Shown: positions 41,215 to 54,456, counted from the stretch's first letter. The stretch: 64,000 nt of DNA from an uncultured Pelagibacteraceae bacterium (GCA_902531765.1 CACAFC010000002.1:1-64000), one strand, 5' to 3'. The notes: generated from the letters alone by a model not told the origin. Numbers and translations are program-made.

Positions 41215-42252
41215 ATGAAAAAAATTAATTGGGGAATTATTGGTTTAGGAAATATTGCTCATGAATTTTCGAAAGCTTTTGCTGAAACAAATAATGCAAA
41301 ATTATTAGCAATATCAAGCAAAGATGAAAATAAACTAAAAAAATTTAAACTACTATATAATATTGAATCAAAATTTTCTTTCAAAAATTATCAAGATCTA
41401 ATCAATTGTGATGAAGTAGATATTGTTTATATAGCTTTACCAAACTCTCTTCATAAACAATGGATATTGAATGCAATTAATAATAAGAAACACATCTTAG
41501 TTGAAAAACCTGCAACAATTAATTTTTCTGAGGCTAACGAAATAAAAGATCATTTAAAAAAAACCAATATTTTTTTTAGTGAAGCTTTTATGTATAGATA
41601 TCATCCTCAAATACGATCGTTAATAAAAATAATAATGGATAATAAAATCGGAAATTTATTATCAATGGAATCTTCATTTGGAGAAGATATTCTCACAAAA
41701 AATAAATTATTTTTTTTTTTAAAAAAAAAAAAAATCGATCCAAAATCTAGAAAATTTGACAAAACTCTTGGTGGTGGATGCATTCTAGATCTTGGATGTT
41801 ACCCCTCTTCTTTCAGCTTATTAATTAGTTCATTAAAAAATAAATTAAATATGAATAGTTTTGAAATTAAAAATGTTTTGATAGAGAAAGGGGACACAGG
41901 GGTAGACATTGATTCTAGAGCAGAATTATTTTTTCAAGATGGTTTCAAATCAAAAATACATGCTTCATTCAAAAAAAATCTAGGCAGTAAAAGTTTAATT
42001 TATGGCGAAAAAGGGACAATACTTCTGGATAAAAGCTGGTCAGGTGGAAACATCATTATTCATTCAAAAACTAATTCTGAGCAAAAATTAAGTTTTGCAC
42101 ATAATAGAAATATTTATGGTTATCAAATTGAGGAAATAAGTAAAAATTTGATTGAGGGGTCAAATAAAATCAATTTTCCAATAATGACTTTAGAGGAAAC
42201 TTTTTTAAATATGAAAATAATAGATAATTGGTTAAATTATTGTGAAAAGTAA
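41215..42252 (+). CDS. Gfo/Idh/MocA-family oxidoreductase
   Basis: WGIIGLGNIAHEFSKA, VEKPATI, GGGCILDLGCYP. Confidence 0.88.
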   Translation: MKKINWGIIGLGNIAHEFSKAFAETNNAKLLAISSKDENKLKKFKLLYNIESKFSFKNYQDLINCDEVDIVYIALPNSLHKQWILNAINNKKHILVEKPATINFSEANEIKDHLKKTNIFFSEAFMYRYHPQIRSLIKIIMDNKIGNLLSMESSFGEDILTKNKLFFFLKKKKIDPKSRKFDKTLGGGCILDLGCYPSSFSLLISSLKNKLNMNSFEIKNVLIEKGDTGVDIDSRAELFFQDGFKSKIHASFKKNLGSKSLIYGEKGTILLDKSWSGGNIIIHSKTNSEQKLSFAHNRNIYGYQIEEISKNLIEGSNKINFPIMTLEETFLNMKIIDNWLNYCEK

Positions 42253-43042
42253 ATTAATAGATTGCATAACTTTTTTCCAAGAAAATTTTATTTTCAACTT
42301 AAGATATAAAATTTTAAAAGATTTAATTAATGAATTTATAGTATGTGAATCTATTTATGATCATAGAGGAAGAAAAAAAAAATTAAATTTTGATAAAAGA
42401 TTTATAAAGAAAAAAAAAATTAGATATCTAATTTATAAAAAAAAATTTCCTTTAGGAAATTCACCATGGCAAAACCAGGCTTTGCAAAGAGAGTTTATTT
42501 TAAAAAACTTGAGTCATTTAAGTGATGAAGATTATATTTTTTTTTCTGATCCTGATGAAATTCCCAATCCTGAAAAGCTTAAAAATATTAATTTGAAACG
42601 CAAATATGGAATATTTCTTCAAAAAAGCTTTAGTTATAAATTTAACTTATATAATAAATATGAAAGTCCATGGGAAGGTACGCGGGTATCAAAAAAAAGG
42701 AATTTGAAATCTATTGATTATTTGAGACAAAAAATCTTAGTCAAAAATCTAAAATATTCCTTTTGGAGAATAGATAAAGAAAAAGATATTGAAATTATTA
42801 ATAATGGGGGGTGGCATTTTAATAATATTTTATCACCAAAAAAAATTTCCCTTAAATTAAAATCTTTTGCACACACTGAGTTTTCTCATAAAAAATTTTC
42901 TAGCCTCAAAGTTATAAAATATAAAATTAAAAAAAGGTTTGATTTATTTAATAGAGGACATACTTTTAAAAAGATTAAATTAAATGTGTTTCCAAATATT
43001 ATTTTAAAAGAGATAAAAAATTATAAAAAATTTTTGTTATAA
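42242..43042 (+). CDS. GT17-like glycosyltransferase (GTG start)
   Basis: IDCITFFQEN...FIVCESIYDHRGRKK, PWQNQALQREFI, SDPDEIPNPEKL. Confidence 0.78.
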   Translation: MKSKLIDCITFFQENFIFNLRYKILKDLINEFIVCESIYDHRGRKKKLNFDKRFIKKKKIRYLIYKKKFPLGNSPWQNQALQREFILKNLSHLSDEDYIFFSDPDEIPNPEKLKNINLKRKYGIFLQKSFSYKFNLYNKYESPWEGTRVSKKRNLKSIDYLRQKILVKNLKYSFWRIDKEKDIEIINNGGWHFNNILSPKKISLKLKSFAHTEFSHKKFSSLKVIKYKIKKRFDLFNRGHTFKKIKLNVFPNIILKEIKNYKKFLL

Positions 43043-43091
43043 TTCAATTATATTTTATTTAACCCACTTATGATCTATATTAATCGTTAAA

Positions 43092-43973
43092 CTAATTTTT
43101 TGTTTTTTTCAGAAAACTATTGTACTTAAAAATTGCAGTGTATCTCGCAAAATAATATATAACTTTTTTAAATCTCATTGTAATTAAAGAAAAAAATATT
43201 TTTATTAAATAATTATTTTTTTTATTAATGACGTGATTCATCTTATTTTTATGTTTATCTGATTTACGGAAATAATGTAATTTATCTAATAAAAAATAAT
43301 GTTCTTTTAAATAAATTTTTTCGAGAACATTTTTAATTTTGCTTATGCCATGAGAATGAATACATTTGGACTCAAATACCTGAATTATATATTTATTTTT
43401 TTTTTTTATTTCTCTACACAAATCATCATCAGAAAAAAAAATGAAAAAAACTTCGTCAAATAAACCTATTTCAATAAAATCTTTCTTTCTTAAAAACATG
43501 CACGATCCTAATGTATTTTCGACACAAATATCCCCCTCAAGTTTAATAGGAAAATCTTTTTCCCCATTCTCAGGCAATAAGCCTCCTGCATATGTCAATT
43601 CATTATTTTCATTATAAGATGTAGATGTGGTTAAAAAGCAATTTTCATTGAGTGTTAGCGTCTCGTATAATTTTATGACACTTTTATTATCAACAATACA
43701 GTCTGGATTTAAAATCAATAAAAAATCTGTTTCACATAATTCAACACCCTGATTGTATCCGGCAGAGAAGCCAATATTTTTTTTATTCAATATATATTTC
43801 TCAATTTCAAAATTTGCTTTTATCTTATTTTTGAGCTCTAAATTATTTGAATTATCAATAATTATTTTTTTAAAGTCTCTTATTTTATCTAAAGTTTTAT
43901 AAAGAATGTTATAATCTTCACGATATAAAACTATTATTATTGTAATTTTATTTTTTAAATTATCTTGTTCCAT
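43092..43973 (-). CDS. GT2-family glycosyltransferase (rhamnosyltransferase-like)
   Basis: IIIVLYREDYN, NIGFSAGYNQGVE, LLILNPDC, FFIFFSDDDLCREIK. Confidence 0.85.
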   Translation of the reverse strand: MEQDNLKNKITIIIVLYREDYNILYKTLDKIRDFKKIIIDNSNNLELKNKIKANFEIEKYILNKKNIGFSAGYNQGVELCETDFLLILNPDCIVDNKSVIKLYETLTLNENCFLTTSTSYNENNELTYAGGLLPENGEKDFPIKLEGDICVENTLGSCMFLRKKDFIEIGLFDEVFFIFFSDDDLCREIKKKNKYIIQVFESKCIHSHGISKIKNVLEKIYLKEHYFLLDKLHYFRKSDKHKNKMNHVINKKNNYLIKIFFSLITMRFKKVIYYFARYTAIFKYNSFLKKTKN

Positions 43974-44036
43974 GAATTTTTTATACCATTTAATAAAACA
44001 ATTAGAATTATCAAAAAATTTGATAAATACATTAAT

Positions 44037-45134
44037 TTACAGAAAATTTTTTAAAACTGCTGTATCTAAAAAAATATCACCTTTTTCATCCTTATTTTTA
44101 AGCTCATCGGTTTCAATTAAATTAAAATCTAATTCTTTTAATTTTGAAATATGTTGATCAACAAAGTTTGGATGTTTTTTTGGCTTAATTTCTAAAATTT
44201 TTGTATTTTTTTTGCAAAATGCTAAATTAGCAAATGCTGCTCCTTGAGCGCCTATGATTATTTTTGCATTACTAAAAAGATATATTTGTTCTTGGAATGA
44301 TAGCTGTCCAATTTTATAACTTGTAAAACCTTCACTTTCTAAAAAATTTGTAATTTCTTTATTATTTACAAATTGACAATGAGAAAAAGCTGACTCACTT
44401 CTATCAATAAATATTTTTTCATTACAATCAAATTCTTTTGCGTGATTTATAAATGAGTCGCCAATCCAATTTATAATCCAAGAAGGTAATCTATTGGCCT
44501 CTTCCAATATAAAACCGTTTTTATACCAAGGGTGCTCTGAACAAATAATTTCATCTGCTTGTATATGTCTATCTTTGTTTGAATCAATTATTTTTAAATC
44601 ACCATAACCTAATATTTGAAGAGTTGACTTTTGATATTCTTCAAGTTTCGATACGTAAAAATAATCTATTTCTTTTAAGTCATAATTTTTGGAACAAATA
44701 TTAATTTTTGGCAAAATATCATATAGCCAGTGAAAATAATTTTTATGACCACTAGCTCCTTGAGTTAAAGATAATACTCTTCCATTAATTTTTTTTTTAA
44801 GATAAGGCGTTCCTCTGTAAAGGACTGAGTTATGATTTGCATCTTTTAATTCGCCATTTACTTGTTGATAAGAAATTTTATCAATAATTTTATTTCCAGA
44901 AATTATTGCAACATTTTCTACGAAATCAGTGAATATTTTTCCGTTTTTAATTTTATATATTGAGTAACTAAAATTATCTGGATCTTTAAGATTTTTATCT
45001 TTTATTTTCTCAATTGTAACATTTTTATCTTTTTCAGGATTTTGGCAAAAAATTATTCTGCCGTATAGAATTATGAATAATGATCTAATTAAACTTTTGT
45101 ATATAAAACTGAGTTTTTTTTTAATCTTATTCAT
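44037..45134 (-). CDS. GT61/DUF563-family glycosyltransferase
   Basis: GHKNYFHWLYDILPKI, SFQEQIYLFSNAKIIIGAQGAAFANLAF. Confidence 0.78.
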   Translation of the reverse strand: MNKIKKKLSFIYKSLIRSLFIILYGRIIFCQNPEKDKNVTIEKIKDKNLKDPDNFSYSIYKIKNGKIFTDFVENVAIISGNKIIDKISYQQVNGELKDANHNSVLYRGTPYLKKKINGRVLSLTQGASGHKNYFHWLYDILPKINICSKNYDLKEIDYFYVSKLEEYQKSTLQILGYGDLKIIDSNKDRHIQADEIICSEHPWYKNGFILEEANRLPSWIINWIGDSFINHAKEFDCNEKIFIDRSESAFSHCQFVNNKEITNFLESEGFTSYKIGQLSFQEQIYLFSNAKIIIGAQGAAFANLAFCKKNTKILEIKPKKHPNFVDQHISKLKELDFNLIETDELKNKDEKGDIFLDTAVLKNFL

Positions 45135-45198
45135 TTATTAGCATTTAAATTATTTAAATAATTACTTTGCTAAACATTTAGAATATAAATCAAATAAT

Positions 45199-46053
45199 AT
45201 GAAATTACGAACGTTTTATAAGATTTACTATAAGCATAGATTAGAAAAAGCGAATCATATTTTAAAATTTTATATTTTACTTGTTATCCCATTTAAATAT
45301 TTGATTAATTTACTTTACTTACCAAAAATTATTAATCTAGATGAATTTGATGATAGATTCGGTTTAAATGAAACAAAAGATTTAAGTAAATTATTTGATT
45401 TTTTTAATAGCGATAAAGGTAATAAATTTGAAAACCAATATACACATCCCTCTAAAAGAACTTCTACAAAAATAAAAGGGCATGGTTATAGTAATTTTTA
45501 TCAAAAACATTTTGAAAATTTAAAATTAAATAATTTGAATATACTAGAAATAGGATCATACCACGGTAATGCTTCAGCCGCTTTATTTTTTTATTTTAAA
45601 AACTCAAAATTTTTTGCTGCAGATATTTATCCCGATTTATTTAGATATAAATCAAATAGAATTAAAAATTTTTACGTTAATTCATCTGATGAAAACTCAA
45701 TCCAAGAAAATATCATCGATAAATTTTCAAATAATTTTGATATTATAATTGAGGATGCAGGACATTCTTTAAAAGATCAAATCATAAGCTTATTTATGCT
45801 TTTTAAAAAATTAAATAGAAAAGGTTTATTTATTATAGAAGAACTTGATTTTCCAGATACTAGAGATGATATGAATCTAAATAAGGAAAAGCCAACACTA
45901 AGAGAAATATTACTTAACTTCAAAAAAAATAAGACTTTATTAAATTCTGTGTATATTAAAAAAAATGATGGAAATAATTTTTTAAATGATGTAGCGGGTA
46001 TTGAAATTTACAAAGGTAATTTTAACGAAATAGCAATAATCAAAAAAAAATGA
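45199..46053 (+). CDS. Class I SAM-dependent methyltransferase
   Basis: LNILEIGSYHGNASAALFFYFKNSKFFAADI, IEDAGHSLKDQI. Confidence 0.72.
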   Translation: MKLRTFYKIYYKHRLEKANHILKFYILLVIPFKYLINLLYLPKIINLDEFDDRFGLNETKDLSKLFDFFNSDKGNKFENQYTHPSKRTSTKIKGHGYSNFYQKHFENLKLNNLNILEIGSYHGNASAALFFYFKNSKFFAADIYPDLFRYKSNRIKNFYVNSSDENSIQENIIDKFSNNFDIIIEDAGHSLKDQIISLFMLFKKLNRKGLFIIEELDFPDTRDDMNLNKEKPTLREILLNFKKNKTLLNSVYIKKNDGNNFLNDVAGIEIYKGNFNEIAIIKKK

Positions 46054-46766
46054 AAAAAAAAATAGTCGTTACTGGTGGATCAGGAAGATTCGGCCAATGT
46101 CTTAAAAACTATAAATCTGATCACAAAATGTTATTTCCTACAAAAAAAGAATTAGATATCTTAAACCTAAAAAAAATAGAGAAATATTTAAAAAAAAACA
46201 AAACTGATATCCTTATTCATTTAGCAGGCTTATCTAGACCAATGAAAATTCATGAAAATAATATTTCACAAAGCATAAATTTAAATATTATTGGAACAGC
46301 TAACATAACAAACGTATGCTCAAAATTGGGGATAAAACTAATTTATTTTTCTTCAAACTATGTTTACCCAGGAACAAAGGGAAATTACAAAGAAACTGAC
46401 CCATTATTACCAGTTAATAATTATGCATGGTCAAAGTTAGGAGGAGAGTCTTCTGTTCAGCTTTATAAAAATTCACTTATATTAAGAATATCAATGACTG
46501 AAAAACCTTTTATCCATAAAAAAGCATTTGCAAATGTAAAAAGTAGCTTTATTTACCATGAGGATGTCATTGAATATTTATTTAAAGTGATAAATAAGAA
46601 AGGAGTCTTAAATGTAGGAGGAAAAGCACAATTTATTTATGATTTTGCAAAAAAGAATAACAAAAAAGTTGTAAAGGATTATTTAAAAAAAAATTCAAAT
46701 CACAATATACCATTTGACTCTTCTTTAAATATTTCGAATTTAAAAAAGATTATAAAAAATAAATAG
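46050..46766 (+). CDS. RmlD-like NAD(P)-dependent sugar epimerase/reductase
   Basis: VTGGSGRFGQCL, YFSSNYVYPGTKGNYKETDPLLPVNNYAWSKLGGE. Confidence 0.82.
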   Translation: MKKKIVVTGGSGRFGQCLKNYKSDHKMLFPTKKELDILNLKKIEKYLKKNKTDILIHLAGLSRPMKIHENNISQSINLNIIGTANITNVCSKLGIKLIYFSSNYVYPGTKGNYKETDPLLPVNNYAWSKLGGESSVQLYKNSLILRISMTEKPFIHKKAFANVKSSFIYHEDVIEYLFKVINKKGVLNVGGKAQFIYDFAKKNNKKVVKDYLKKNSNHNIPFDSSLNISNLKKIIKNK

Positions 46767-46781
46767 TGTTTATCTAAAATT

Positions 46782-47582
46782 TTGATGAAAAAACTAAAAA
46801 TATTTTGTGTAACAAATGAGGAAATAAAACATTTAGAAAACTTGAATCTCACTTTAGTAGGAGTTGGAAAAAAAAGATTCAAAAAAAATTATATCACATG
46901 TTTTAATGGCAAAAATATTCAAGAAAAAGAAAAACATTACTCTGAGCTTACTTTTCATTATTGGTTTTGGAAAAACAAATTAAAAAATTTCAATGATGAT
47001 ACCTGGATTGGTTTTTGCCAAAAAAGAAGGTTTTGGGTTAAATCTGATGAAGAAATTAAAGATTTAAATGATTTAAAAAAAAATTTATTAAACACACCAC
47101 ATGCAAGTTGGAAAGATTATGAAAGTATTATTTGTACACCAATTAGATTAGACAATCCAAAAAAAATGAAACTAATTAAAAGAGGTCTGAAAAATATTCT
47201 CAAAGATCCTACAATTTTTTTTCTCAAAAAAAAACAAAATATCAAGCTTCATTTTGATATGCATCATGGTTATGGGATATTAGATAGATCTATAAAATAT
47301 CTTGAAAAAAAAGATAGAGAAGATTTTCAAAAATTCATTGAAGATAATTATAGTTTTAATCCACATATAATGTTTATTGCAAAAAAGAAAATTCTTAACA
47401 AATGGTTCAAAAGCCTTTTTCGGTGGCTTTTCAAATGTGAAAAAGAGTTCGGCTTTGTCAAATTAAAAGGTTATGATCAGCAAAGATTATACGCATATCT
47501 TGCTGAAAGATACTTATCTTATTGGTTTAAAAAAAATACTAGATATTTAGAGTGGCATTGGAGCTTTTTTGAGTTAAAGTAA
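46782..47582 (+). CDS. DUF4422-like putative glycosyltransferase
   Basis: HYSELTFHYWFWKNK, WIGFCQKRRFW. Confidence 0.6.
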   Translation: MMKKLKIFCVTNEEIKHLENLNLTLVGVGKKRFKKNYITCFNGKNIQEKEKHYSELTFHYWFWKNKLKNFNDDTWIGFCQKRRFWVKSDEEIKDLNDLKKNLLNTPHASWKDYESIICTPIRLDNPKKMKLIKRGLKNILKDPTIFFLKKKQNIKLHFDMHHGYGILDRSIKYLEKKDREDFQKFIEDNYSFNPHIMFIAKKKILNKWFKSLFRWLFKCEKEFGFVKLKGYDQQRLYAYLAERYLSYWFKKNTRYLEWHWSFFELK

Positions 47583-47607
47583 AAATACTTAAGCACATAA
47601 TTAATTG

Positions 47608-47696
47608 GAGAGGTGGCCGAGTGGTTGAAGGCGCACGCTTGGAAAGCGTGTAAAGGGGAAGCTCTTTCATGGGTTCGAATCCCATTCTCTCCGCCA
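47608..47696 (+). tRNA. tRNA-Ser(GGA)
   Basis: GGAGAG/CTCTCC acceptor, anticodon stem CACGC/GCGTG with loop TTGGAAA, long variable arm, GTTCGAATC, encoded CCA. Confidence 0.95.
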
Positions 47697-47782
47697 TCAA
47701 ATAAGCCTTGATATATCTATCTTATTTAAGATTTTTATTGGATATTTGTAATTATAATTGAGCAATTTTTATCAAAAAATGT

Positions 47783-47788
47783 TATAAT
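47783..47788 (+). promoter_or_regulatory. Candidate -10 (TATAAT) upstream of gyrB
   Basis: Exact TATAAT; the best -35-like hexamer, TTGAGC, is 19 nt upstream. Confidence 0.3.
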
Positions 47789-47807
47789 TTTTTTTTCCTT
47801 AATTTAA

Positions 47808-49868
<2,061 letters not shown>

Positions 49869-49871
49869 ATT

Positions 49872-51152
49872 ATGAAGTTTTTTGAAACTTCTAAATTTCA
49901 TACTTTAAAAAAATCTACTTATATTTCTTTAAGATGGATCGGTATAATAGGCCAATTAATTTCAGTTTACATTGTTTATTTTTTTCTAAATTTTGATTTT
50001 AATTTTATTTTATCAAATATAATTATCTTTATTGGAATTTTAAGTAATTTTTATTTGATTTTCATTTACAATAAAACGCAACTTTCTGATAGATCAGCAC
50101 TAATTTTTCTGATGATTGATATATTTCAATTAGGTTCTTTAATATATCTAACAGGAGGTATCGTAAATCCTTTTGTAATTTTTTTATTAATTCCTAGCGT
50201 GTTTGCGTCATCAAATTTAGGCATTAGAACTAATTTATTTCTCGTTATTACAACAATATTAATGATTATATTTCTGACATTTTATTCAGAGGATTTACCT
50301 GCGCCTTTAAACAACCACTTTCATGTTGATCCTTATTATTATTATTCAATTCCAATCGCTTTTATAATTGCTCTTATCTTTTTGAATTATTTTGCGATAG
50401 TATTTGGTTCAGAGTCTAGAAAAAGAAAAGAAGCTTTAAGTAAAATGGAGGAAATTATGGCTCAAGAACATGAGATGCTATCTTTAGGAGGTCAAGCAGC
50501 AGCAGCAGCCCATTCTCTTGGAACTCCTTTATCCACGATTAAAATTATTTCACAAGAGTTAAAACAACAGTTAAAGGACCATAAAGAACTGACTTCGGAC
50601 ATAGAATTATTATCAAGTCAAGTTGAAAGATGTAATCAAATTTTGAAAAGGTTGTCTCTAAATCCTATTGAAGAAGATGATTTTATAGATGAGGACTTAA
50701 ATTTTAAGAAATATATAAATCAAATTGTTAACTCATTTGAACAAACAAGTAATAAAAAATTTATCTTAAATTTTGACCAAGATTCGAGTCCTAGAAAAAT
50801 TCCAAAATCAATAGAGATTATTTATGGTTTAAGAAATTTTATTGGAAATGCAAATAAATTTGCTAAAGAAAAAATATTTATAACCCTTAAGAGTAACAAT
50901 GAATATACTGAAATTACTATCGAAGATGATGGTGAAGGATATCCTGGAGAGATATTGTCGAAAATAGGTGAACCTTATTTAAGATCACTTAAGAATCAAG
51001 ATAAAAGTCAATCGGGTTTGGGTCTAGGAATATTTATAGGTAAAAACTTACTTGAAAAAAATTTTGCGTCTTTAAATTGTGAAAATTCTAAAACAAGAAC
51101 TGGGGCTGAAGTGAATATAAGATGGAAAAATCAAGATTTAAAAAAAATTTAA
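49872..51152 (+). CDS. RegB/PrrB/ActS-type redox sensor histidine kinase
   Basis: Six TM region, [22 protein letters not shown]-box, Cys at H+40, [14 protein letters not shown]. Confidence 0.85.
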   Translation: MKFFETSKFHTLKKSTYISLRWIGIIGQLISVYIVYFFLNFDFNFILSNIIIFIGILSNFYLIFIYNKTQLSDRSALIFLMIDIFQLGSLIYLTGGIVNPFVIFLLIPSVFASSNLGIRTNLFLVITTILMIIFLTFYSEDLPAPLNNHFHVDPYYYYSIPIAFIIALIFLNYFAIVFGSESRKRKEALSKMEEIMAQEHEMLSLGGQAAAAAHSLGTPLSTIKIISQELKQQLKDHKELTSDIELLSSQVERCNQILKRLSLNPIEEDDFIDEDLNFKKYINQIVNSFEQTSNKKFILNFDQDSSPRKIPKSIEIIYGLRNFIGNANKFAKEKIFITLKSNNEYTEITIEDDGEGYPGEILSKIGEPYLRSLKNQDKSQSGLGLGIFIGKNLLEKNFASLNCENSKTRTGAEVNIRWKNQDLKKI

Positions 51153-52948
51153 TGTAATTTTGCTTTTTTATCAAATAATGAGCTTAATTGGGAAATCATT
51201 ACATCACCAAGCTCATTTACATCAGTGATCTTAATTGCTCTTTTATAATATCTAGAAACATCATGACCAATCCCTATAGCTAAAATTTCTATTTCAGATT
51301 TATCCTCTATAAACTTAACCATTTTTTTCAAATGTTTCTCTAAAAAATCTCCTGAATTTACTGATAAGGTTGAGTCATCAACTGGCGCGCCATCTGAAAT
51401 TACCATTAAAATTTTTCTTTCCTCTTTTCTTTTCTTTATTCTATTGAAAGCCCATGTTATAGCCTCTCCATCTATATTTTCTTTTAGTAAACCTTCTTTC
51501 AACATTAGCCCAAGGTTATCTTTTGCCTGCCTCCAATGAGTATCAGCCCCTTTATAAATAATATGTCTTAAATCATTCAATCTTCCAGGTATCTTTGGTT
51601 TATTATTTTTATTCCATAACTCTCTACTTTGGCCACCTTTCCAATTTTTAGTTGTGAACCCTAATATTTCTACTTTCACCGAACAACGTTCTAAAGTTCT
51701 AGAGAGAATATCAGCGCAAATAGCTGCAATTGTAATTGGTCTACCTCTCATTGAGCCTGAGTTATCAATTAGGAGTGTTACTACAGTGTCCTTGAAGTCT
51801 AAATCTTTTTCCTTCTTAAAAGATAATGAATTATATGGATCCATTATAATTCTTGGTAACTTTGAACTATCAAGTAATCCTTCTTCTAAATCAAACTCCC
51901 AAGCTCTGTTCTGTTTTGCCAACAATTGTCTTTGAAGTTTATTAGCAAGTTTAGTTATAACATCTTGAAAACCAATTAATTGTTGATCTAAAGTTTTTCG
52001 AAGCTTATTTGCTTCATCTGCATTTTCAAGATTTTCAGCTTTCGTAATTTCATCAAATTGTGTGGTAAAAATTTTATAATCTACATTAATATCATTTAAG
52101 TTTTTCTTTTGAAGAACTTGCTCAGAGTTTTGCTCGTCTGATTCTGTATCTACAAGTTGTTCATCCAATTTATATTCATCAATGTTATAATCTGAATCTA
52201 AACTTGCTTCTGCTTCATCTTGCTTATCAGGATCTTTTTTGTCCTCATCCTCACTAACATCATTTTCACTTGACTGATTTTCTTGATTATCCTCTGGGTT
52301 TTCATCCTTTTTTTCCTCATTTTCCTCTGATTGAAAAATGTCCATTTCTTGTAATATCTGTGAGAACTTAGAACTATAAACATTTTGATCCTCTAAATTT
52401 TGTTTAAAAAATTCTATATGTTCAAAAATTGATTTATCAAAATCTTTCTCCCAGAAGTTTAACATTTTTGATGTTAAAGCATTGAGTTTGATATTGTGGA
52501 AGTTTTTCAGCATATATAATTCAAAAGCCTCAACTACAGGCACATCATCTTTGGATTTAATTTGATCTTTTCTTTTGTAATTAATTAATTGAGTATAGTT
52601 ATCTCTTAAATTTTTATCTATTCCTTTTAACATTTTTGACCCCAATTTTTCGTATCTTATTTTCTCTGTAATTGTATAAAGTGATTTACATGATGAGCTT
52701 GACGGTAAATTTTTCTTAAATATTGACTCATTAGAAAATTTTTTTTTAAGAGCTCTCGAATCTGTTTCCGCTCTAGCTTTTATAAAATCGTTTTTCGAAT
52801 TTAAATTCTCTAGTTCAATTAAATCTTGTTTTTCAGAACTTTTAATATTTTTTTTAGGATTGATACCCAAATCATCTGATATTACTCGTGCTGTAGAAGA
52901 TAGAGCTTGTCTAAGCTTTTCCTTTAAACTCTCAGTTTTGTTATTCAT
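51149..52948 (-). CDS. cobT: CobT-like VWA protein (aerobic cobaltochelatase subunit family)
   Basis: Acidic middle, [31 protein letters not shown]. Confidence 0.88.
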   Translation of the reverse strand: MNNKTESLKEKLRQALSSTARVISDDLGINPKKNIKSSEKQDLIELENLNSKNDFIKARAETDSRALKKKFSNESIFKKNLPSSSSCKSLYTITEKIRYEKLGSKMLKGIDKNLRDNYTQLINYKRKDQIKSKDDVPVVEAFELYMLKNFHNIKLNALTSKMLNFWEKDFDKSIFEHIEFFKQNLEDQNVYSSKFSQILQEMDIFQSEENEEKKDENPEDNQENQSSENDVSEDEDKKDPDKQDEAEASLDSDYNIDEYKLDEQLVDTESDEQNSEQVLQKKNLNDINVDYKIFTTQFDEITKAENLENADEANKLRKTLDQQLIGFQDVITKLANKLQRQLLAKQNRAWEFDLEEGLLDSSKLPRIIMDPYNSLSFKKEKDLDFKDTVVTLLIDNSGSMRGRPITIAAICADILSRTLERCSVKVEILGFTTKNWKGGQSRELWNKNNKPKIPGRLNDLRHIIYKGADTHWRQAKDNLGLMLKEGLLKENIDGEAITWAFNRIKKRKEERKILMVISDGAPVDDSTLSVNSGDFLEKHLKKMVKFIEDKSEIEILAIGIGHDVSRYYKRAIKITDVNELGDVMISQLSSLFDKKAKLH

Positions 52949-53922
52949 TAAATTTGAATATTTAACAAGGACTCTGGTAATTCCTCACCAAAACATCTTT
53001 GGTAATACTCTGCAATTATATTTTTTTCAATTTCATCACACTTATTTAAAAAAGTCACTCTAAAAGCATAACCTGTATCTTTAAAAATTTCTGCATTTTC
53101 AGCCCAGTGTAAAACTGTTCGTGGACTCATCACTGTAGATATATCCCCAGCTATAAATCCCTTTCTAGTTAATGATGCAACTTTAATCATATTTGAAACT
53201 TTTTCTTTGCCTTTTGCATTATCTAAACTTTTATTTTTTGCTAGGATAATTTCCATTTCTTTATCAAGGCTAAGATAATTTAAAGTTGTAACAATATTCC
53301 ATCTATCCATTTGTCCTTGATTTATTTGTTGCGTCCCATGGTAAAGTCCTGTTGTATCTCCTAAACCAACAGTGTTAGAGGTTGCAAATAATCTAAAAAA
53401 TTTATTTTGTTTAATTACTTTATTTTTATCTAAAAGAGTAAAATTACCTTCTGCTTCAAGTACTCTCTGGATAACAAACATTACATCAGGTCTTCCGGCA
53501 TCATACTCATCAAACACTAAAGCCACAGGGTTTTGTATTGACCAAGGTAAAATCCCTTCATTAAATTGTGTAACTTGTTTACCATTTTCTAAAACAATCG
53601 CATCCTTACCTATCAAATCTATACGACTTATGTGACTGTCTAAATTTACTCTGATGCATGGCCAATTTAACCTTGCAGCAATTTGTTCTATGTGAGTAGA
53701 TTTTCCTGTTCCATGATAACCTTGAACCAGAACCCTTTTGTTAAAAGCAAAACCTGAAATAATTGCCAAGGTAGTATCACGATCAAATTTATAATTTTTA
53801 TCAATTTCTGGCACATATTCACTTTTTTTTGAAAATGCATCCACCTCCATATTAGAATCTATCCCAAAAGTCTGTTTTATTGAGAGTTTTATGTCAGGTT
53901 GGTTGTTTATATTTGGTGTCAA
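52948..53922 (-). CDS. cobS: CobS-like AAA+/MoxR-type ATPase (aerobic cobaltochelatase subunit family)
   Basis: [45 protein letters not shown]. Confidence 0.9.
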   Translation of the reverse strand: MTPNINNQPDIKLSIKQTFGIDSNMEVDAFSKKSEYVPEIDKNYKFDRDTTLAIISGFAFNKRVLVQGYHGTGKSTHIEQIAARLNWPCIRVNLDSHISRIDLIGKDAIVLENGKQVTQFNEGILPWSIQNPVALVFDEYDAGRPDVMFVIQRVLEAEGNFTLLDKNKVIKQNKFFRLFATSNTVGLGDTTGLYHGTQQINQGQMDRWNIVTTLNYLSLDKEMEIILAKNKSLDNAKGKEKVSNMIKVASLTRKGFIAGDISTVMSPRTVLHWAENAEIFKDTGYAFRVTFLNKCDEIEKNIIAEYYQRCFGEELPESLLNIQI

Positions 53923-54440
53923 TTTTTTTCTCTATAAGTATTTTTTAACTGGGTGTAAGCCAAAGTTATTGATTTAAGTTTTTCTTCAAATTTTTTGTTA
54001 CCAGAATTCATATCAGGGTGAAATTTTTTAACAAGTATTTTAAATTTATCATAAATTTTTTCCCATTTAGACCCTACTGAAATACCTAATATTTCAAAAG
54101 CTTTGATGTCTTTGTGATTATATATAAATTGTCCCATGTGATTAAAATCATTTTTTAACTTTTCTTTATCAAGGTCATCTCTCAAAGTATTGTTCCACAA
54201 GACTTTAAAAAAGTTATCTGAAGAACTAAAACTTTGCGTAGGTTTATGCCAAACCATATCTGATTTTAAAAAGTCAATTACTTGATCATCATTCATGCCT
54301 GAAAAATAATTCCAATTCTTATTGAATTCTTTGACATGATTTAAACATAACAATCTAAATTTTTTACTATTATCTTTTTCAACTGGTGCTTTATATTCAC
54401 CAATTTCATTGCAATTATCCCAGTCACAGATATTTTTCAT
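53919..54440 (-). CDS. J-domain protein
   Basis: C-terminal J domain with [30 protein letters not shown]. Confidence 0.85.
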   Translation of the reverse strand: MKNICDWDNCNEIGEYKAPVEKDNSKKFRLLCLNHVKEFNKNWNYFSGMNDDQVIDFLKSDMVWHKPTQSFSSSDNFFKVLWNNTLRDDLDKEKLKNDFNHMGQFIYNHKDIKAFEILGISVGSKWEKIYDKFKILVKKFHPDMNSGNKKFEEKLKSITLAYTQLKNTYREKN

Positions 54441-54456
54441 GATATAATTTTATCAA

